Part shown: positions 42,499 to 51,175 of the stretch, one piece after another | Layout: each line of letters opens with the position of its first letter | Numbering within the stretch: the first letter of the stretch is position 1 | Source of the DNA: Paracoccus everestensis | Lineage (GTDB): Bacteria > Pseudomonadota > Alphaproteobacteria > Rhodobacterales > Rhodobacteraceae | DNA: 64,000 nt | Assembly: GCF_021491915.1 (NCBI RefSeq) | Contig: NZ_CP090836.1 | Location: 1,474,501 to 1,538,500 of the forward strand | Direction: 5' to 3' | The notes under the pieces: model-generated | Database searches by the model: none | Told to the model about the DNA's origin: nothing | The model's input: the letters and a program-made list of their open reading frames with translations, nothing else | Position numbers and translations under genes: made by a program

Positions 42499-42985
42499 CG
42501 ACATATCAACCGATTGCGTCATCGAGGATGACCGATGGGACAGCCTGGGGCTTGAAGCCCTGGCCGAACGCGCCATCTCTGCCGCGCTGACCTGGCACGG
42601 CATTGGCGGAGAGGTCGTGGTCATGGGCTGCGACGACGCCCGCATCGCGTCCCTGAACGCCGATTTCCGGGGCAAGCCGCGTGCGACGAACGTGCTGTCC
42701 TGGCCCTCGACGGAACACATTCCCCACGAACCGGGCGTCCCGCCAGACCTGCCGGATACCGAGGAACTGGGCGACATCGCCATCGCCTATGAAACCTGCC
42801 TGGCCGAGGCAGAGGTCCAGGGCAAGGCCGTGGACCATCACGTCACGCATCTGCTGGTCCATGCGACCCTGCATTTGCTGGGCTATGACCATGGCAACGA
42901 TGCCGATGCGGAAACCATGGAAGCTGCCGAGCGTTCAATCCTGGCGCGCCTGAATATCCCCGATCCTTATCACGAGAAGGTCTGA
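42491..42985 (+). CDS. ybeY: endoribonuclease YbeY
   Basis: YbeY is a zinc-dependent RNase for rRNA processing and ribosome quality control. The 164-residue protein has the metal motif with His124, His128 and His134 in HATLHLLGYDH and the conserved GKPRATNVLSWP near 61-72. The start at 42491 lies inside the end of phoH, after a GAGG; the stop overlaps the next start (TGATG). phoH, ybeY and the CorC gene form the usual operon. Confidence 0.95.
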   Translation: MPDDISTDCVIEDDRWDSLGLEALAERAISAALTWHGIGGEVVVMGCDDARIASLNADFRGKPRATNVLSWPSTEHIPHEPGVPPDLPDTEELGDIAIAYETCLAEAEVQGKAVDHHVTHLLVHATLHLLGYDHGNDADAETMEAAERSILARLNIPDPYHEKV

Positions 42986-43929
42986 TGAATTCCGAGTCTC
43001 GATTACCTGCCCAGCCCCTTGGCGCCGATGCTGCAAGTGCTTCGGATGGCGTCGGAGGGGAGGGGCGGGATCTTCCCGCCTCTCGCGGTTTCCTGGGACG
43101 TTTCTTCGATGCCCTGACCGGCGGGGATGATGACACGGATGATGCCCCGAACAGGTCCGCGCCCGTCGTGCCCGGCATGGTCAACCTGCGGCGGATGCGC
43201 GTCGATGACGTGGCGGTTCCCAAGGCGGAAATGGTGGCTGCGTCTGACACCAGCAGCCTGGACGACCTGGTTGCGCTGTTTCGCGAACATGGCTTCTCGC
43301 GCCTGCCGGTCTATGCCGAAACGCTGGACAGCCCGCTGGGCATGATCCACCTCAAGGATCTGGCGCTGAAGCATGGCTTTGGGCAGGCGGGCGATTTTCA
43401 TCTGCGGCCCATGCTGCGGCCCTTGCTGTATGTGCCGCCGTCGATGCCTATCGGCGTGCTGTTGCAGCAGATGCAGCAGAAACGCATCCACATGGCCCTT
43501 GTGATCGACGAATACGGCGGCGTGGACGGCCTTGTGACCATCGAGGATCTGATCGAGCAGGTTATCGGAGAGATCGAGGACGAGCATGACGAGGCCGAGG
43601 GCAGCCTGTGGGTCTTGGAGAAGCCCGGTCAATGGCTGATCCAGGCCCGTGCTTCCCTTTCCGATGTCGAGGGCGAAACGGGCCTGGCGCTGATGGGGGA
43701 AGACCAAGGCGAGGATATCGATACCCTGGGCGGCCTGGTCTTTGCCCTGGCAGGCCATCTTCCGTCCGAGGGCGAGGTGATCCCCCATGCCTCTGGCGCA
43801 GAGTTCGAGGTGGTGGATGCCGACCCGCGCCGGATCAAGCGCGTGCGGCTGCGTCTGCCGGCGGCATCGGCGGCCGACAAGGTGATGCCGGTCCATATTC
43901 CCCAGCCAACGCCTGACAGGGGCGCCTAG
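42985..43929 (+). CDS. CorC/HlyC-type CBS-domain protein
   Basis: The 314-residue soluble protein has two CBS domains (about 70-200) with the DDVAVPKAEMVA opening and VIDEYGGVDGLVTIEDLIEQVIGEIEDEHD, then a CorC/HlyC C-terminal domain (about 215-300). Homologues affect magnesium and cobalt efflux. It overlaps ybeY at the start. In related genomes lnt often follows, but here an unrelated gene on the other strand overlaps its last 4 bases. Confidence 0.9.
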   Translation: MNSESRLPAQPLGADAASASDGVGGEGRDLPASRGFLGRFFDALTGGDDDTDDAPNRSAPVVPGMVNLRRMRVDDVAVPKAEMVAASDTSSLDDLVALFREHGFSRLPVYAETLDSPLGMIHLKDLALKHGFGQAGDFHLRPMLRPLLYVPPSMPIGVLLQQMQQKRIHMALVIDEYGGVDGLVTIEDLIEQVIGEIEDEHDEAEGSLWVLEKPGQWLIQARASLSDVEGETGLALMGEDQGEDIDTLGGLVFALAGHLPSEGEVIPHASGAEFEVVDADPRRIKRVRLRLPAASAADKVMPVHIPQPTPDRGA

Positions 43930-44879
43930 ACGCTGTCTTGAAACAGGTCCAGCGCCGCTGACAGAAAAGCAGCGCGGCGGTCAGGGCGGCACATCATGAC
44001 CTCGTGCCTTGCGCCCTCGACCTCTATCAGCGAGGCGGCGGGCCATCGGGCGGCGCGGTCACGGATTGCCGTGGGCGAGACGATCTTTTCCCTACTGCCC
44101 AAGCTGATCAGGGCCGGAAGGTCAGGCGATGGCATTCGGGAGAGGCGCAGGCATTCGTTCAACGCCTTACCCACCCAGTCGAAACTCGCGCCGCCCAAGG
44201 TCATGTCGGGCCAGACCGCGGCCTCGCGCACCATGCGGCACCATTGGTCGGCATCTTCGGTCAGCAGGTTGGCGCTGAAGCATTCGTCCAGCACATAGGT
44301 GCCCATGGCGCCACCGCCGCTGCCCGGCGCCAGACGACCGCCCCGGCCCAGCCGCCCTGCCAGATAGGCCATGCCAACCGCCACGCCATGCGACATAGGC
44401 CGCAGGTTGATGCCCCACATGGGTGCCGAAAAGGCCGCCGAGGCAACCGGCAGGCCCCCGTGCAGCGCCGCAAGGCCGATACAGCCGCCCATCGAATGGG
44501 CCAGCAGATGCCAGGGCTTGGGCAAATTCCGTTCGGTCGCGGCCACAACCATCTCGACCACGTCGCGCTGATAATCGCCGAATTGCGCGACATGGCCCAG
44601 CCGCACATCCGGCAACAGGCGGTCCGACAATCCCTGGCCGCGCCAGTCGATCGCCAGGACATCATAGCCGGAATCCGTCAAAAAGGCCGCAGTGCCGGAA
44701 TATTTCTCGATATACTCGGTGCGGCCGGGGAACAGCAGCACGCTGCCCCGGCTGTCCGACGCGGCAGGCCAATGGGCCAGCCGCAATGTCACGCCGTCAT
44801 CGGCCTGCATCCAGAAAGCCTGCGCCGGACGAAGGATATCGCCCGGCAATTGCCTGAACGGTGCCGCCTGACCGCGCAT
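43926..44879 (-). CDS. alpha/beta hydrolase, lysophospholipase L2-like
   Basis: The 317-residue protein has the alpha/beta-hydrolase core: the oxyanion region FPGRTEYIEKY near 50-60, IDWRGQGLSD, the nucleophile elbow AHSMGG near residue 128, a late Asp/Glu region in LGSREKIVSP, and the catalytic His in EGARHEVMM. It probably deacylates lysophospholipids or monoglycerides. It is a single gene; the SCP2-like gene on the same strand starts upstream with only 7 bases between the two. Confidence 0.85.
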   Translation of the reverse strand: MRGQAAPFRQLPGDILRPAQAFWMQADDGVTLRLAHWPAASDSRGSVLLFPGRTEYIEKYSGTAAFLTDSGYDVLAIDWRGQGLSDRLLPDVRLGHVAQFGDYQRDVVEMVVAATERNLPKPWHLLAHSMGGCIGLAALHGGLPVASAAFSAPMWGINLRPMSHGVAVGMAYLAGRLGRGGRLAPGSGGGAMGTYVLDECFSANLLTEDADQWCRMVREAAVWPDMTLGGASFDWVGKALNECLRLSRMPSPDLPALISLGSREKIVSPTAIRDRAARWPAASLIEVEGARHEVMMCRPDRRAAFLSAALDLFQDSV

Positions 44880-44886
44880 CGGTGAA

Positions 44887-45171
44887 TCAGGACAGCGCCT
44901 GGCCCAGTTGCATGGCCACGCCCATGGAACCGTCGATCTTCAGCTTGCCCATCATGAAGGCGGTGGCGGGATTGACGCTGCCGTTCAGGATGCCTTCAAA
45001 GGTGTCGCGGCTGGCGAACAGCGTGACCTCGGCTTCCTCGTCGCCCGCGCGAACCCCGTTTTCGTCGATCATGATGGCGCCCTCATCCTCGATCACGAAT
45101 TTCGCGGTCGAGCCGAAGCTGCCGATCTTCTCGTTCAGTTTCTCGACGGCGGCGTTCACAACATTGCTCAT
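44887..45171 (-). CDS. SCP2 sterol-binding-domain protein
   Basis: The 94-residue protein is a single SCP2 domain, with the typical C-terminal FMMGKLKIDGSMGVAMQL near 72-90. Such proteins bind lipids in a hydrophobic tunnel. It starts at 45171 and ends 7 bases before the lysophospholipase-like gene on the same strand, so the pair may be one operon with a common lipid theme. It is divergent from the TPR gene. Confidence 0.88.
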   Translation of the reverse strand: MSNVVNAAVEKLNEKIGSFGSTAKFVIEDEGAIMIDENGVRAGDEEAEVTLFASRDTFEGILNGSVNPATAFMMGKLKIDGSMGVAMQLGQALS

Positions 45172-45233
45172 TTTCAGGTCTTTCGTTTCAGGTGGGCTGG
45201 CGCCCGGCAGGCGGGCTGGATAACATCCCCCAT

Positions 45234-45827
45234 ATGCGCCCGCTCTGCCACATTTTCCATAATGTCGTCGCGGCAATATGCCACCGAATAGTTACGGTTT
45301 TCTTCATTTTCACGATATTTCTGTCAGCCGGTGCTGCGTGTGCCCAGGATCCGCCTGATATGGACGATCTTTTCCGCCGCCTAGCCGAACCCCAGGGCGA
45401 AGCCTGGCGCATAGCCGAATCGGATATCCTGCGCGAATGGTCGAAATCCGGGTCCGCTGCCATGGACGTGCTGCTGCAACGGGGCGAAAAGGCCCTGGAC
45501 GAGGGGGACGCGGCGGCTGCCGTGGGCCATCTTACGGCGCTGACAGACCACGCGCCGGATTTTGCGACCGGTTTTTACACCCGCGCGGCGGCCTATGCGA
45601 CTTTGGGCCAGTTTGGCCCGGCCTTCCAGGACCTGGCCCGAACCCTGCAACTGGAACCCCGCCACTTCTCGGCGCTGACGCAACTGGCCGTCATGCTGGA
45701 GGAAACGGGCGATACCGAACGCGCGCTGGCCGCCTATCGCCAAAGCCTGACCATCCATCCCCATCAGCCAGAGGCGATAGATGGCGTCGCCCGTCTGGAA
45801 CGCCAGCAGGACGGCACCGATATCTAG
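45234..45827 (+). CDS. exported TPR-repeat protein
   Basis: The 197-residue protein has an N-terminal signal segment (VTVFFIFTIFLSAGAACAQ) ending at a likely cleavage site near residue 37, then three TPR-like repeats at about 75-180. It probably acts in the periplasm as a scaffold. The ATG at 45234 places the signal near the start. The helicase gene starts 4 bases after its stop. Confidence 0.78.
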   Translation: MRPLCHIFHNVVAAICHRIVTVFFIFTIFLSAGAACAQDPPDMDDLFRRLAEPQGEAWRIAESDILREWSKSGSAAMDVLLQRGEKALDEGDAAAAVGHLTALTDHAPDFATGFYTRAAAYATLGQFGPAFQDLARTLQLEPRHFSALTQLAVMLEETGDTERALAAYRQSLTIHPHQPEAIDGVARLERQQDGTDI

Positions 45828-45830
45828 CCC

Positions 45831-48785
45831 ATGACAGTTCATGAACGCGGCCGCGTAACGGCCATCCTTGGTCCCACCAATACCGGGAAGACGCATTACG
45901 CCATCGAGCGGATGCTGGCGCATCGCACCGGCGTGATCGGCCTGCCGCTGCGCCTGCTGGCGCGAGAGGTTTATGACCGGATCGTCAAGGCACGCGGTCC
46001 ATCCGTCGTGGCCCTTGTCACCGGCGAGGAGCGCATCGTTCCCGAACGCGTGCAATACTGGGTCGCCACGACCGAGGCGATGCCCGAGATCGGCGCGGAT
46101 TTCGTCGCCATCGACGAGATCCAGTTATGCGCCGATCCCGAACGCGGGCACGTGTTCACCGACCGCCTGCTGCGGATGCGGGGCTTGCACGAAACGCTGC
46201 TGCTGGGCAGCGACACCATGCGCCCCGCCATCGCGGCGCTGATCCCCGGTGTCCAGTTCCAGCGGCGCGACCGGCTGTCGCAACTATCCTGGTCGGGGTC
46301 GAAGAAGCTGTCGCGGATGCCCCCGCGGTCCGCCATCGTCGGGTTCAGCGTCGATGATGTCTATGCCATGGCCGAACTGATCCGGCGCCAGAAGGGCGGC
46401 TGCGCGGTCGTCATGGGCGCATTGTCACCCCGCACGCGCAACGCCCAGGTGGCGATGTATCAGGCCGGAGAGGTCGATTACCTGGTTGCCACTGACGCTA
46501 TCGGCATGGGCTTGAACCTGGATATCCGGCACGTCGCCTTTTCGGCGACCCATAAGTTCGATGGCCGCCGCGTCCGCCCGCTGTTTCCCCACGAGATCGG
46601 CCAGATTGCGGGCCGCGCCGGACGCCATACCGAATCCGGCACCTTTGGCGTGACGGGCGAGGCCGAGATCCTGGACGAGGGCCTGATCGATGCCATCGAG
46701 AACCACCGCTTCGCGCCTATCCAGCGGCTGACCTGGCGCAACACGGACCTGCAGTTCGGTACCATGGACCGGCTGGTGGAAAGCCTGGAATCGCCTTCGG
46801 GCCACGCGCTGCTGGGACGGGGGCGCGATGCCGACGACGTGCAGGCGCTGAAGACCTTGCGCGAGTTTCCTGAAATCCGCGACCGGGTAGGGGGCGGAAA
46901 GGATGTGCGCCTGCTGTGGGATGTCTGCCGGGTGCCCGATTTCCGGGGCATCTCGCCTGCGGAACATACCACGCTTCTGGCGCGAATCTTCGGCTTCCTG
47001 CAGGATGGGGCGATACCTTCGGATTGGCTGGCCAATGCCATCAAGCGCATCGACCTGACGCAGGGCGACATCGACGCGCTGTCGAAACGGCTGGCCTATA
47101 TCCGCACCTGGACCTATGTCGCGCAGAGATCCGGCTGGGTTCAGGACGAAAGCCATTGGCGCGGGGAAACGCGCGCGGTAGAAGACCGCTTGTCGGACGC
47201 GTTGCACGCGGCACTGACCCAACGATTTGTGGACCGGCGCACATCCGTGCTGCTGCGCCGGCTCAAGCAGAAGGAGAGCCTTGTGGCCGAAGTGAACGAC
47301 AAGGGCGAAGTGACGGTCGAAGGCGAATTCGCCGGCCGTCTGGACGGTTTCCGTTTTCGCCCCGACCAGACCGGATCGGCGGACGAGGCCCGGATGCTGA
47401 ACCGCGCCAGCTACGAGGCGCTGCGCCCCGAGTTCCACCTGCGGGCCGACCGCTTCTATAACGCGCCGGACCCCGAGCTTGATTATACCGAGCAAGGCGG
47501 TCTGATGTGGGGCAGTGCCGCCATCGGCAAGCTGGTGCGCGGTTCTGATGCCCTGCATCCGGGCGTCGAGGTCTTCGTGGACGAGGAGGCAGGGTCCGAG
47601 ATCGCCGACAAGGTCAAGCGCCGCCTGCAGCATTTCATCGACCGCAAGATTGCCGCGCTGTTCGAACCCCTGCTGACGCTGCAGAAAGACGAGGCGCTGA
47701 CCGGCCTTGCGCGCGGCTTTGCCTTTCGCTTGGTGGAATCCCTGGGCATCCTGCCGCGCGACGGCGTGGCGCACGAGGTCAAGGAACTGGATCAGGACGC
47801 GCGCGGCGCGCTGCGCAAGCACGGCGTCCGCTTTGGCCAGTTCACGATCTTCATGCCCGCGCTGCTGAAGCCCGCGCCAACCCGGCTTCGGCTGGTGTTG
47901 TGGTCGCTGGCCGAAGGTCTGGACACCTTCCCGGAAAGCCCGCCCCCCGGCCTGGTGACGATCCCGCATATCGCCGAGGTGCCGGAACAGCATTACACGC
48001 TGTCGGGATACCGACCGGCAGGCGAGCGTGCCATCCGCATCGATATGCTGGAACGGCTGGCCGACCTGCTGCGCACCCAGGAAACGCGCGCCGGGTTCGA
48101 GGCCAATCCCGATATGCTGTCGATCACGGGCATGACGCTGGAACAGTTTTCGCGCCTGATGGAAGGCCTAGGCTATGCTGCCGAAAAAGGTGAGCGGGCC
48201 AAGGTCAAGGCCGCCGAGGCGCCCGTCGTGTTGCCCGTGCCCGAGGGCGAGGCATCCGACGCCCCGCTGACCGAGGAGGAAAGCGTCCTCGCCGCTGAAA
48301 CCCGCGCCCGCTGGGAAGCCGAGCAGGCCGAGAAACGCCGTGCCGAGGCCGAGGCCGCGGGCGAGGTGGTCGAGGAACCGGCCCCTGAAATGGAGGTGTT
48401 CTATACCTTCCGCTGGGCGCCCAAGCCCCGTCCGAACCGCCGTCCGCAGGGAGAGGGCCAAGGCCGCCGCAACGGCCCGCGCCGCGACGCGGCCCCGCAG
48501 GACGCGCCGCGCGAGCCTCGCGCCGAACGCCAGGACCGTGGTCAAGGCGAACGCCCGGCCCAGGGCGAGCGTCCCGACCGGCCCGAAGGCGGTCGTCCGA
48601 ACCGGGAACATCGTGAAAAGCGCGATTACGGCGATGGTGGCAAGCCGCGCGGCAAGGACAACTTCAAGAAGGGCGGGGGCAAGCCGCAGCACAACAAGCC
48701 TGCGACCTTCTCGTCCCGGCCTGAAAAGAAGGCTGATCCTGATAGCCCCTTTGCGATCCTTGCGGCCTTGAAGGACAAGAAGTGA
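45831..48785 (+). CDS. SUV3-like DExH helicase with basic C-terminal tail
   Basis: The 984-residue protein is homologous to the mitochondrial RNA helicase SUV3. It has Walker A GPTNTGKT (14-21), the DEIQ box (95-98), VATDAIGMGLNLD and the motif VI QIAGRAGRH. A SUV3-type middle region follows, then from about 770 an acidic Ala/Glu stretch and a tail rich in Arg, Gly, Pro and Gln (about 865-984) that looks disordered and RNA-binding. Its role in bacteria is not settled; RNA turnover is likely. The stop overlaps the start of the S4 gene. Confidence 0.88.
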   Translation: MTVHERGRVTAILGPTNTGKTHYAIERMLAHRTGVIGLPLRLLAREVYDRIVKARGPSVVALVTGEERIVPERVQYWVATTEAMPEIGADFVAIDEIQLCADPERGHVFTDRLLRMRGLHETLLLGSDTMRPAIAALIPGVQFQRRDRLSQLSWSGSKKLSRMPPRSAIVGFSVDDVYAMAELIRRQKGGCAVVMGALSPRTRNAQVAMYQAGEVDYLVATDAIGMGLNLDIRHVAFSATHKFDGRRVRPLFPHEIGQIAGRAGRHTESGTFGVTGEAEILDEGLIDAIENHRFAPIQRLTWRNTDLQFGTMDRLVESLESPSGHALLGRGRDADDVQALKTLREFPEIRDRVGGGKDVRLLWDVCRVPDFRGISPAEHTTLLARIFGFLQDGAIPSDWLANAIKRIDLTQGDIDALSKRLAYIRTWTYVAQRSGWVQDESHWRGETRAVEDRLSDALHAALTQRFVDRRTSVLLRRLKQKESLVAEVNDKGEVTVEGEFAGRLDGFRFRPDQTGSADEARMLNRASYEALRPEFHLRADRFYNAPDPELDYTEQGGLMWGSAAIGKLVRGSDALHPGVEVFVDEEAGSEIADKVKRRLQHFIDRKIAALFEPLLTLQKDEALTGLARGFAFRLVESLGILPRDGVAHEVKELDQDARGALRKHGVRFGQFTIFMPALLKPAPTRLRLVLWSLAEGLDTFPESPPPGLVTIPHIAEVPEQHYTLSGYRPAGERAIRIDMLERLADLLRTQETRAGFEANPDMLSITGMTLEQFSRLMEGLGYAAEKGERAKVKAAEAPVVLPVPEGEASDAPLTEEESVLAAETRARWEAEQAEKRRAEAEAAGEVVEEPAPEMEVFYTFRWAPKPRPNRRPQGEGQGRRNGPRRDAAPQDAPREPRAERQDRGQGERPAQGERPDRPEGGRPNREHREKRDYGDGGKPRGKDNFKKGGGKPQHNKPATFSSRPEKKADPDSPFAILAALKDKK

Positions 48786-49060
48786 CGGAAGGCCCGGACG
48801 GGCTTCGTCTGGACAAGTGGTTGTTTTTCGCGCGGGTCTTCAAGTCCCGCGCGATTGCCGTCGAACGGATCGAGGGGGGCGGAATCCGTGTGAACGACCA
48901 GCCCTGCAACAAGCCGGGCAAGCTGGTGCGGCCTGGCGACCGGATTGTTGTCTCTGCCTTCGGCCAGGTGCGTGTTCTGGAAATCACCGCGCTTGGACAG
49001 CGGCGCGGCCCTGCCGCCGAGGCCCAGGGCCTGTATCACGACCTGGACGCAACGGCCTGA
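48782..49060 (+). CDS. hslR: S4-domain RNA-binding protein, Hsp15-like
   Basis: The 92-residue protein is an S4 domain (LRLDKWLFFARVFKSRAIA near 8-26) with the short C-terminal extension of Hsp15. Hsp15 rescues stalled 50S subunits that carry nascent chains. The start is a GTG overlapping the helicase stop (GTGA), so the two RNA-related proteins are coupled. Confidence 0.88.
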   Translation: MTEGPDGLRLDKWLFFARVFKSRAIAVERIEGGGIRVNDQPCNKPGKLVRPGDRIVVSAFGQVRVLEITALGQRRGPAAEAQGLYHDLDATA

Positions 49061-49097
49061 CCATCCTTGTTCGGTTCTGCGGCTGAAGTGATGCGCA

Positions 49098-49145
49098 GGA
49101 AAGACTTTTGGCCCTTGAAGCCTATAGGGAACCGCAGTCTTTTCC
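49098..49145 (+). other. inverted repeat in the fdxA leader
   Basis: GGAAAGACT at 49098 pairs with AGTCTTTTCC at 49136, with one bulged T. The intervening sequence contains a CCCT/AGGG inner pairing. It could end the hslR transcript or shape the 5' leader of fdxA, which starts at 49212. Confidence 0.35.
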
Positions 49146-49211
49146 AAAGCTGCGGCCTTGAATGATCGGATGCCGGGGCGTAACTAGCCTTCGGACGGAA
49201 TGGAGCCTGCA

Positions 49212-49550
49212 ATGACCTATGTCGTGACCGATAATTGCATCATGTGCAAATACACCGACTGTGTCGAGGTCTGCCCCGTGGATTGCTTCTACGAGGGCGA
49301 GAACACGCTGGTCATCCATCCCGACGAATGCATCGACTGCGGCGTGTGCGAACCCGAATGCCCCGCAGATGCAATCCGCCCCGATACCGAACCGGCGATG
49401 GACGAATGGGTCGAGTTCAACCGGAAATATTCGGAAATCTGGCCGGTCATCACGCAGAAGAAAGAACCCCTGCCCACTGCCACTGAAATGGACGGGGTGC
49501 CGGGCAAGCTGGCGAAATATTTCTCCGAAGCTCCTGGCGAAAGCGACTGA
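49212..49550 (+). CDS. fdxA: seven-iron ferredoxin FdxA
   Basis: The 112-residue protein has the FdxA cysteine pattern: Cys9, Cys17 and Cys50 for the [3Fe-4S] cluster and Cys21, Cys40, Cys43, Cys46 for the [4Fe-4S] cluster, with Cys12 and Cys25 extra. It carries electrons in the cytoplasm. A GGAG site lies before the ATG at 49212; an in-frame ATG four codons upstream is less likely. carD follows after an unusual AT-rich spacer. Confidence 0.95.
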   Translation: MTYVVTDNCIMCKYTDCVEVCPVDCFYEGENTLVIHPDECIDCGVCEPECPADAIRPDTEPAMDEWVEFNRKYSEIWPVITQKKEPLPTATEMDGVPGKLAKYFSEAPGESD

Positions 49551-49872
49551 TTATCGCGATTCGGAGCATCCGGCAGGGCCGGAATGTTGTCAGCTATTCG
49601 ATAGCCTATTGAATCCGAAAGTTTCTTTCTGTTTTCACCATGAATGAAATACGTTCCACAGGATGCTTTTTTTAGCGCCTTGTTTGTGATATGTTCAGCA
49701 AACATTCGCATCTGATGGGAGTCAGAGGCCCAGACGATGTGCGCCCCGAACTGTCGATCCCTTGCCTTCTGCCAGGCAGGGATAACATCCTGATCAATAC
49801 ACAGACCGAAGGTGGCATATGCCGCTTTCGGTTCTTTGTGTCCTTCTAAAGACACTATCCAGAGGAAGCCAG
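49551..49872. other. AT-rich 322-base spacer between fdxA and carD
   Basis: This is the longest gene-free stretch in the window. It is visibly AT-richer than its surroundings. It holds a short palindrome, GCTAT-TCG-ATAGC, at 49593-49605 and two GANTC sites at 49558 and 49611. The carD promoter must lie here. The minus strand is open across the whole region but has no start with a ribosome site and resembles no family I know. Confidence 0.5.
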
Positions 49873-50382
49873 ATGTCCAAGACCAAGAAAAACGAATTCC
49901 GTCCTGACGATTTTGTTGTCTATCCTGCCCATGGCGTCGGCCGCATCGTGTCGATCGACGAACAGGAAGTTGCTGGCCTGCGGCTGGAGATGTTTGTGAT
50001 TTCCTTTGAAAAGGACAAGATGACCCTGCGGGTTCCGACCGCCCGTGCGTCCGAAATCGGTATGCGCAGCTTGTCAACGCCCGACCTGATCGACCGCGCC
50101 CTGGAAACCCTGAAGGGCAAGGCCCGGGTCAAGCGCGCCATGTGGTCGCGCCGTGCGCAGGAATACGACCAGAAGATCAATTCGGGCGACCTGATGTCGA
50201 TTGCCGAGGTCGTGCGCGACCTGCACCGCAACGACGATCAGCGCGAACAGTCCTATTCCGAACGCCAGCTTTACGAAGCCGCCCTGGATCGGCTGACCCG
50301 TGAAGTTGCGGCAGTCAACGGCTTGGACGAAGGCACCGCCCAGAAGCGGGTCGAGGAAGTCCTGCTGTCCCGCGCCGCCTGA
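49873..50382 (+). CDS. carD: CarD/CdnL-family RNA polymerase-binding regulator
   Basis: The 169-residue protein has the N-terminal Tudor-like RNA-polymerase interaction domain (FRPDDFVVYPAHGVGRIVSID, about 9-65) and a helical C-terminal domain that contacts promoter DNA (about 75-165). CarD/CdnL stabilises open complexes and supports rRNA and growth-linked transcription. The ATG at 49873 follows AGAGGAAG. A strong terminator follows the stop. Confidence 0.93.
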   Translation: MSKTKKNEFRPDDFVVYPAHGVGRIVSIDEQEVAGLRLEMFVISFEKDKMTLRVPTARASEIGMRSLSTPDLIDRALETLKGKARVKRAMWSRRAQEYDQKINSGDLMSIAEVVRDLHRNDDQREQSYSERQLYEAALDRLTREVAAVNGLDEGTAQKRVEEVLLSRAA

Positions 50383-50404
50383 GCAGGCCTTGACGATGCG
50401 ACAA

Positions 50405-50428
50405 GGGCGGCCATTGGGCCGCCTTTTT
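50405..50428 (+). terminator. Rho-independent terminator of carD
   Basis: GGCGGCC and GGCCGCC form a tight stem around a 4-base loop, followed by five Ts, 23 bases after the carD stop. Confidence 0.88.
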
Positions 50429-50488
50429 GCTGCCCGATTGCCGTCCCCTGCAATCCCGGCTAATTTTGCCGCATCCAGCGAGGTCGAT

Positions 50489-50956
50489 GTGACAGAAACC
50501 CTTTCCTTTGCCGTGGAATCACCTCTCGCTGACGACCTGGCCATGATGTTTGGGCGTCACACGGTAGAAATGCACGCCGATACCCCGCCCGAATCCATTC
50601 ACATGATGCCGCGCGAAACGCTGGTCTCGCCTGACATCGACTTTTTCGTGCTGCGCCGGGCAGGCGTGCCGGTCGGAATGGCCGCACTGAAACGACTTGA
50701 CTCGACGCATGGCGAAATCAAGTCCATGCACGTCTTGACCGAAGCGCGGGGGGCTGGCCTGTCGCGGCTGATGCTGGACCGTCTGATCGGTCATGCGCGC
50801 AGGTCCGGCTTGGCGCATCTGTCGCTGGAAACCGGCGCCCAGCCCAGTTTTGCTGCCGCGCGCGGGCTGTATGGACAGGGCGGTTTCGTCGAATGCCCGC
50901 CCTTCGGGACTTATCGTCCCGATCCCAACAGCGTCTTCATGACCCTTGCGCTGTGA
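50489..50956 (+). CDS. GNAT-family N-acetyltransferase
   Basis: The 155-residue protein has the GNAT core: a central VGMAALKRLD strand, IKSMHVLTEARGAGLSRLMLDRLI with the acetyl-CoA loop R-G-x-G-L near 84-92, and the C-terminal GLYGQGGFVECPPFGTYRPDPNSVFM. The acceptor is unknown; the C-terminal pattern resembles small-molecule acetyltransferases such as YitI-type proteins. The start is a GTG at 50489 with a GAGG upstream; the nearby ATG is out of frame. Confidence 0.85.
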   Translation: MTETLSFAVESPLADDLAMMFGRHTVEMHADTPPESIHMMPRETLVSPDIDFFVLRRAGVPVGMAALKRLDSTHGEIKSMHVLTEARGAGLSRLMLDRLIGHARRSGLAHLSLETGAQPSFAAARGLYGQGGFVECPPFGTYRPDPNSVFMTLAL

Positions 50957-50995
50957 CTTGCACATCGGCCCGCGATCCCGCAAAACTGCCCTGAA

Positions 50996-51072
50996 GGTCC
51001 CGTAGCTCAACTGGATAGAGCAAGTGACTTCTAATCACTAGGTTGGGCGTTCGAGTCGTCCCGGGATCGCCA
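50996..51072 (+). tRNA. tRNA-Arg (anticodon TCT)
   Basis: The 77-base sequence folds into a full cloverleaf: acceptor GGTCCCG/CGGGATC, a D arm with AGCTCAACTGGATAGAGC, an anticodon stem AGTGA/TCACT around CTTCTAA with anticodon TCT, and a T arm with TTCGAGT. The CCA end is encoded. It reads AGA, a rare codon in this GC-rich genome. There is no integrase beside it. Confidence 0.95.
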
Positions 51073-51094
51073 CTACTTCTTCGCATTGCCTGCT

Positions 51095-51119
51095 GTATCC
51101 CCCTCAAACGGGGGCATAC
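51095..51119 (+). terminator. hairpin after tRNA-Arg, possible terminator
   Basis: CCCCC and GGGGG with flanking GTAT/ATAC complementarity form a stem around TCAAAC, 22 bases after the tRNA. Only a short T-run follows, so termination is probable rather than certain. The rest of the spacer up to 51175 shows nothing else. Confidence 0.5.
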
Positions 51120-51175
51120 GTTTGTGGCCACGGCACAGGCGTACCACCCTTCCGATCGACGAAAGGATCCGGCCC

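Noticed and set aside
49551..49872. A protein-coding gene on the minus strand of the fdxA-carD spacer
   Set aside because: The frame is open, but it runs into both flanking genes in antisense, has no convincing start and matches no family I know, so I list the region as a spacer.
50996..51072. tRNA-Arg as an integration site for a genomic island
   Set aside because: No integrase, no repeated tRNA 3' end and no accessory genes follow; the neighbours are ordinary chromosomal genes.
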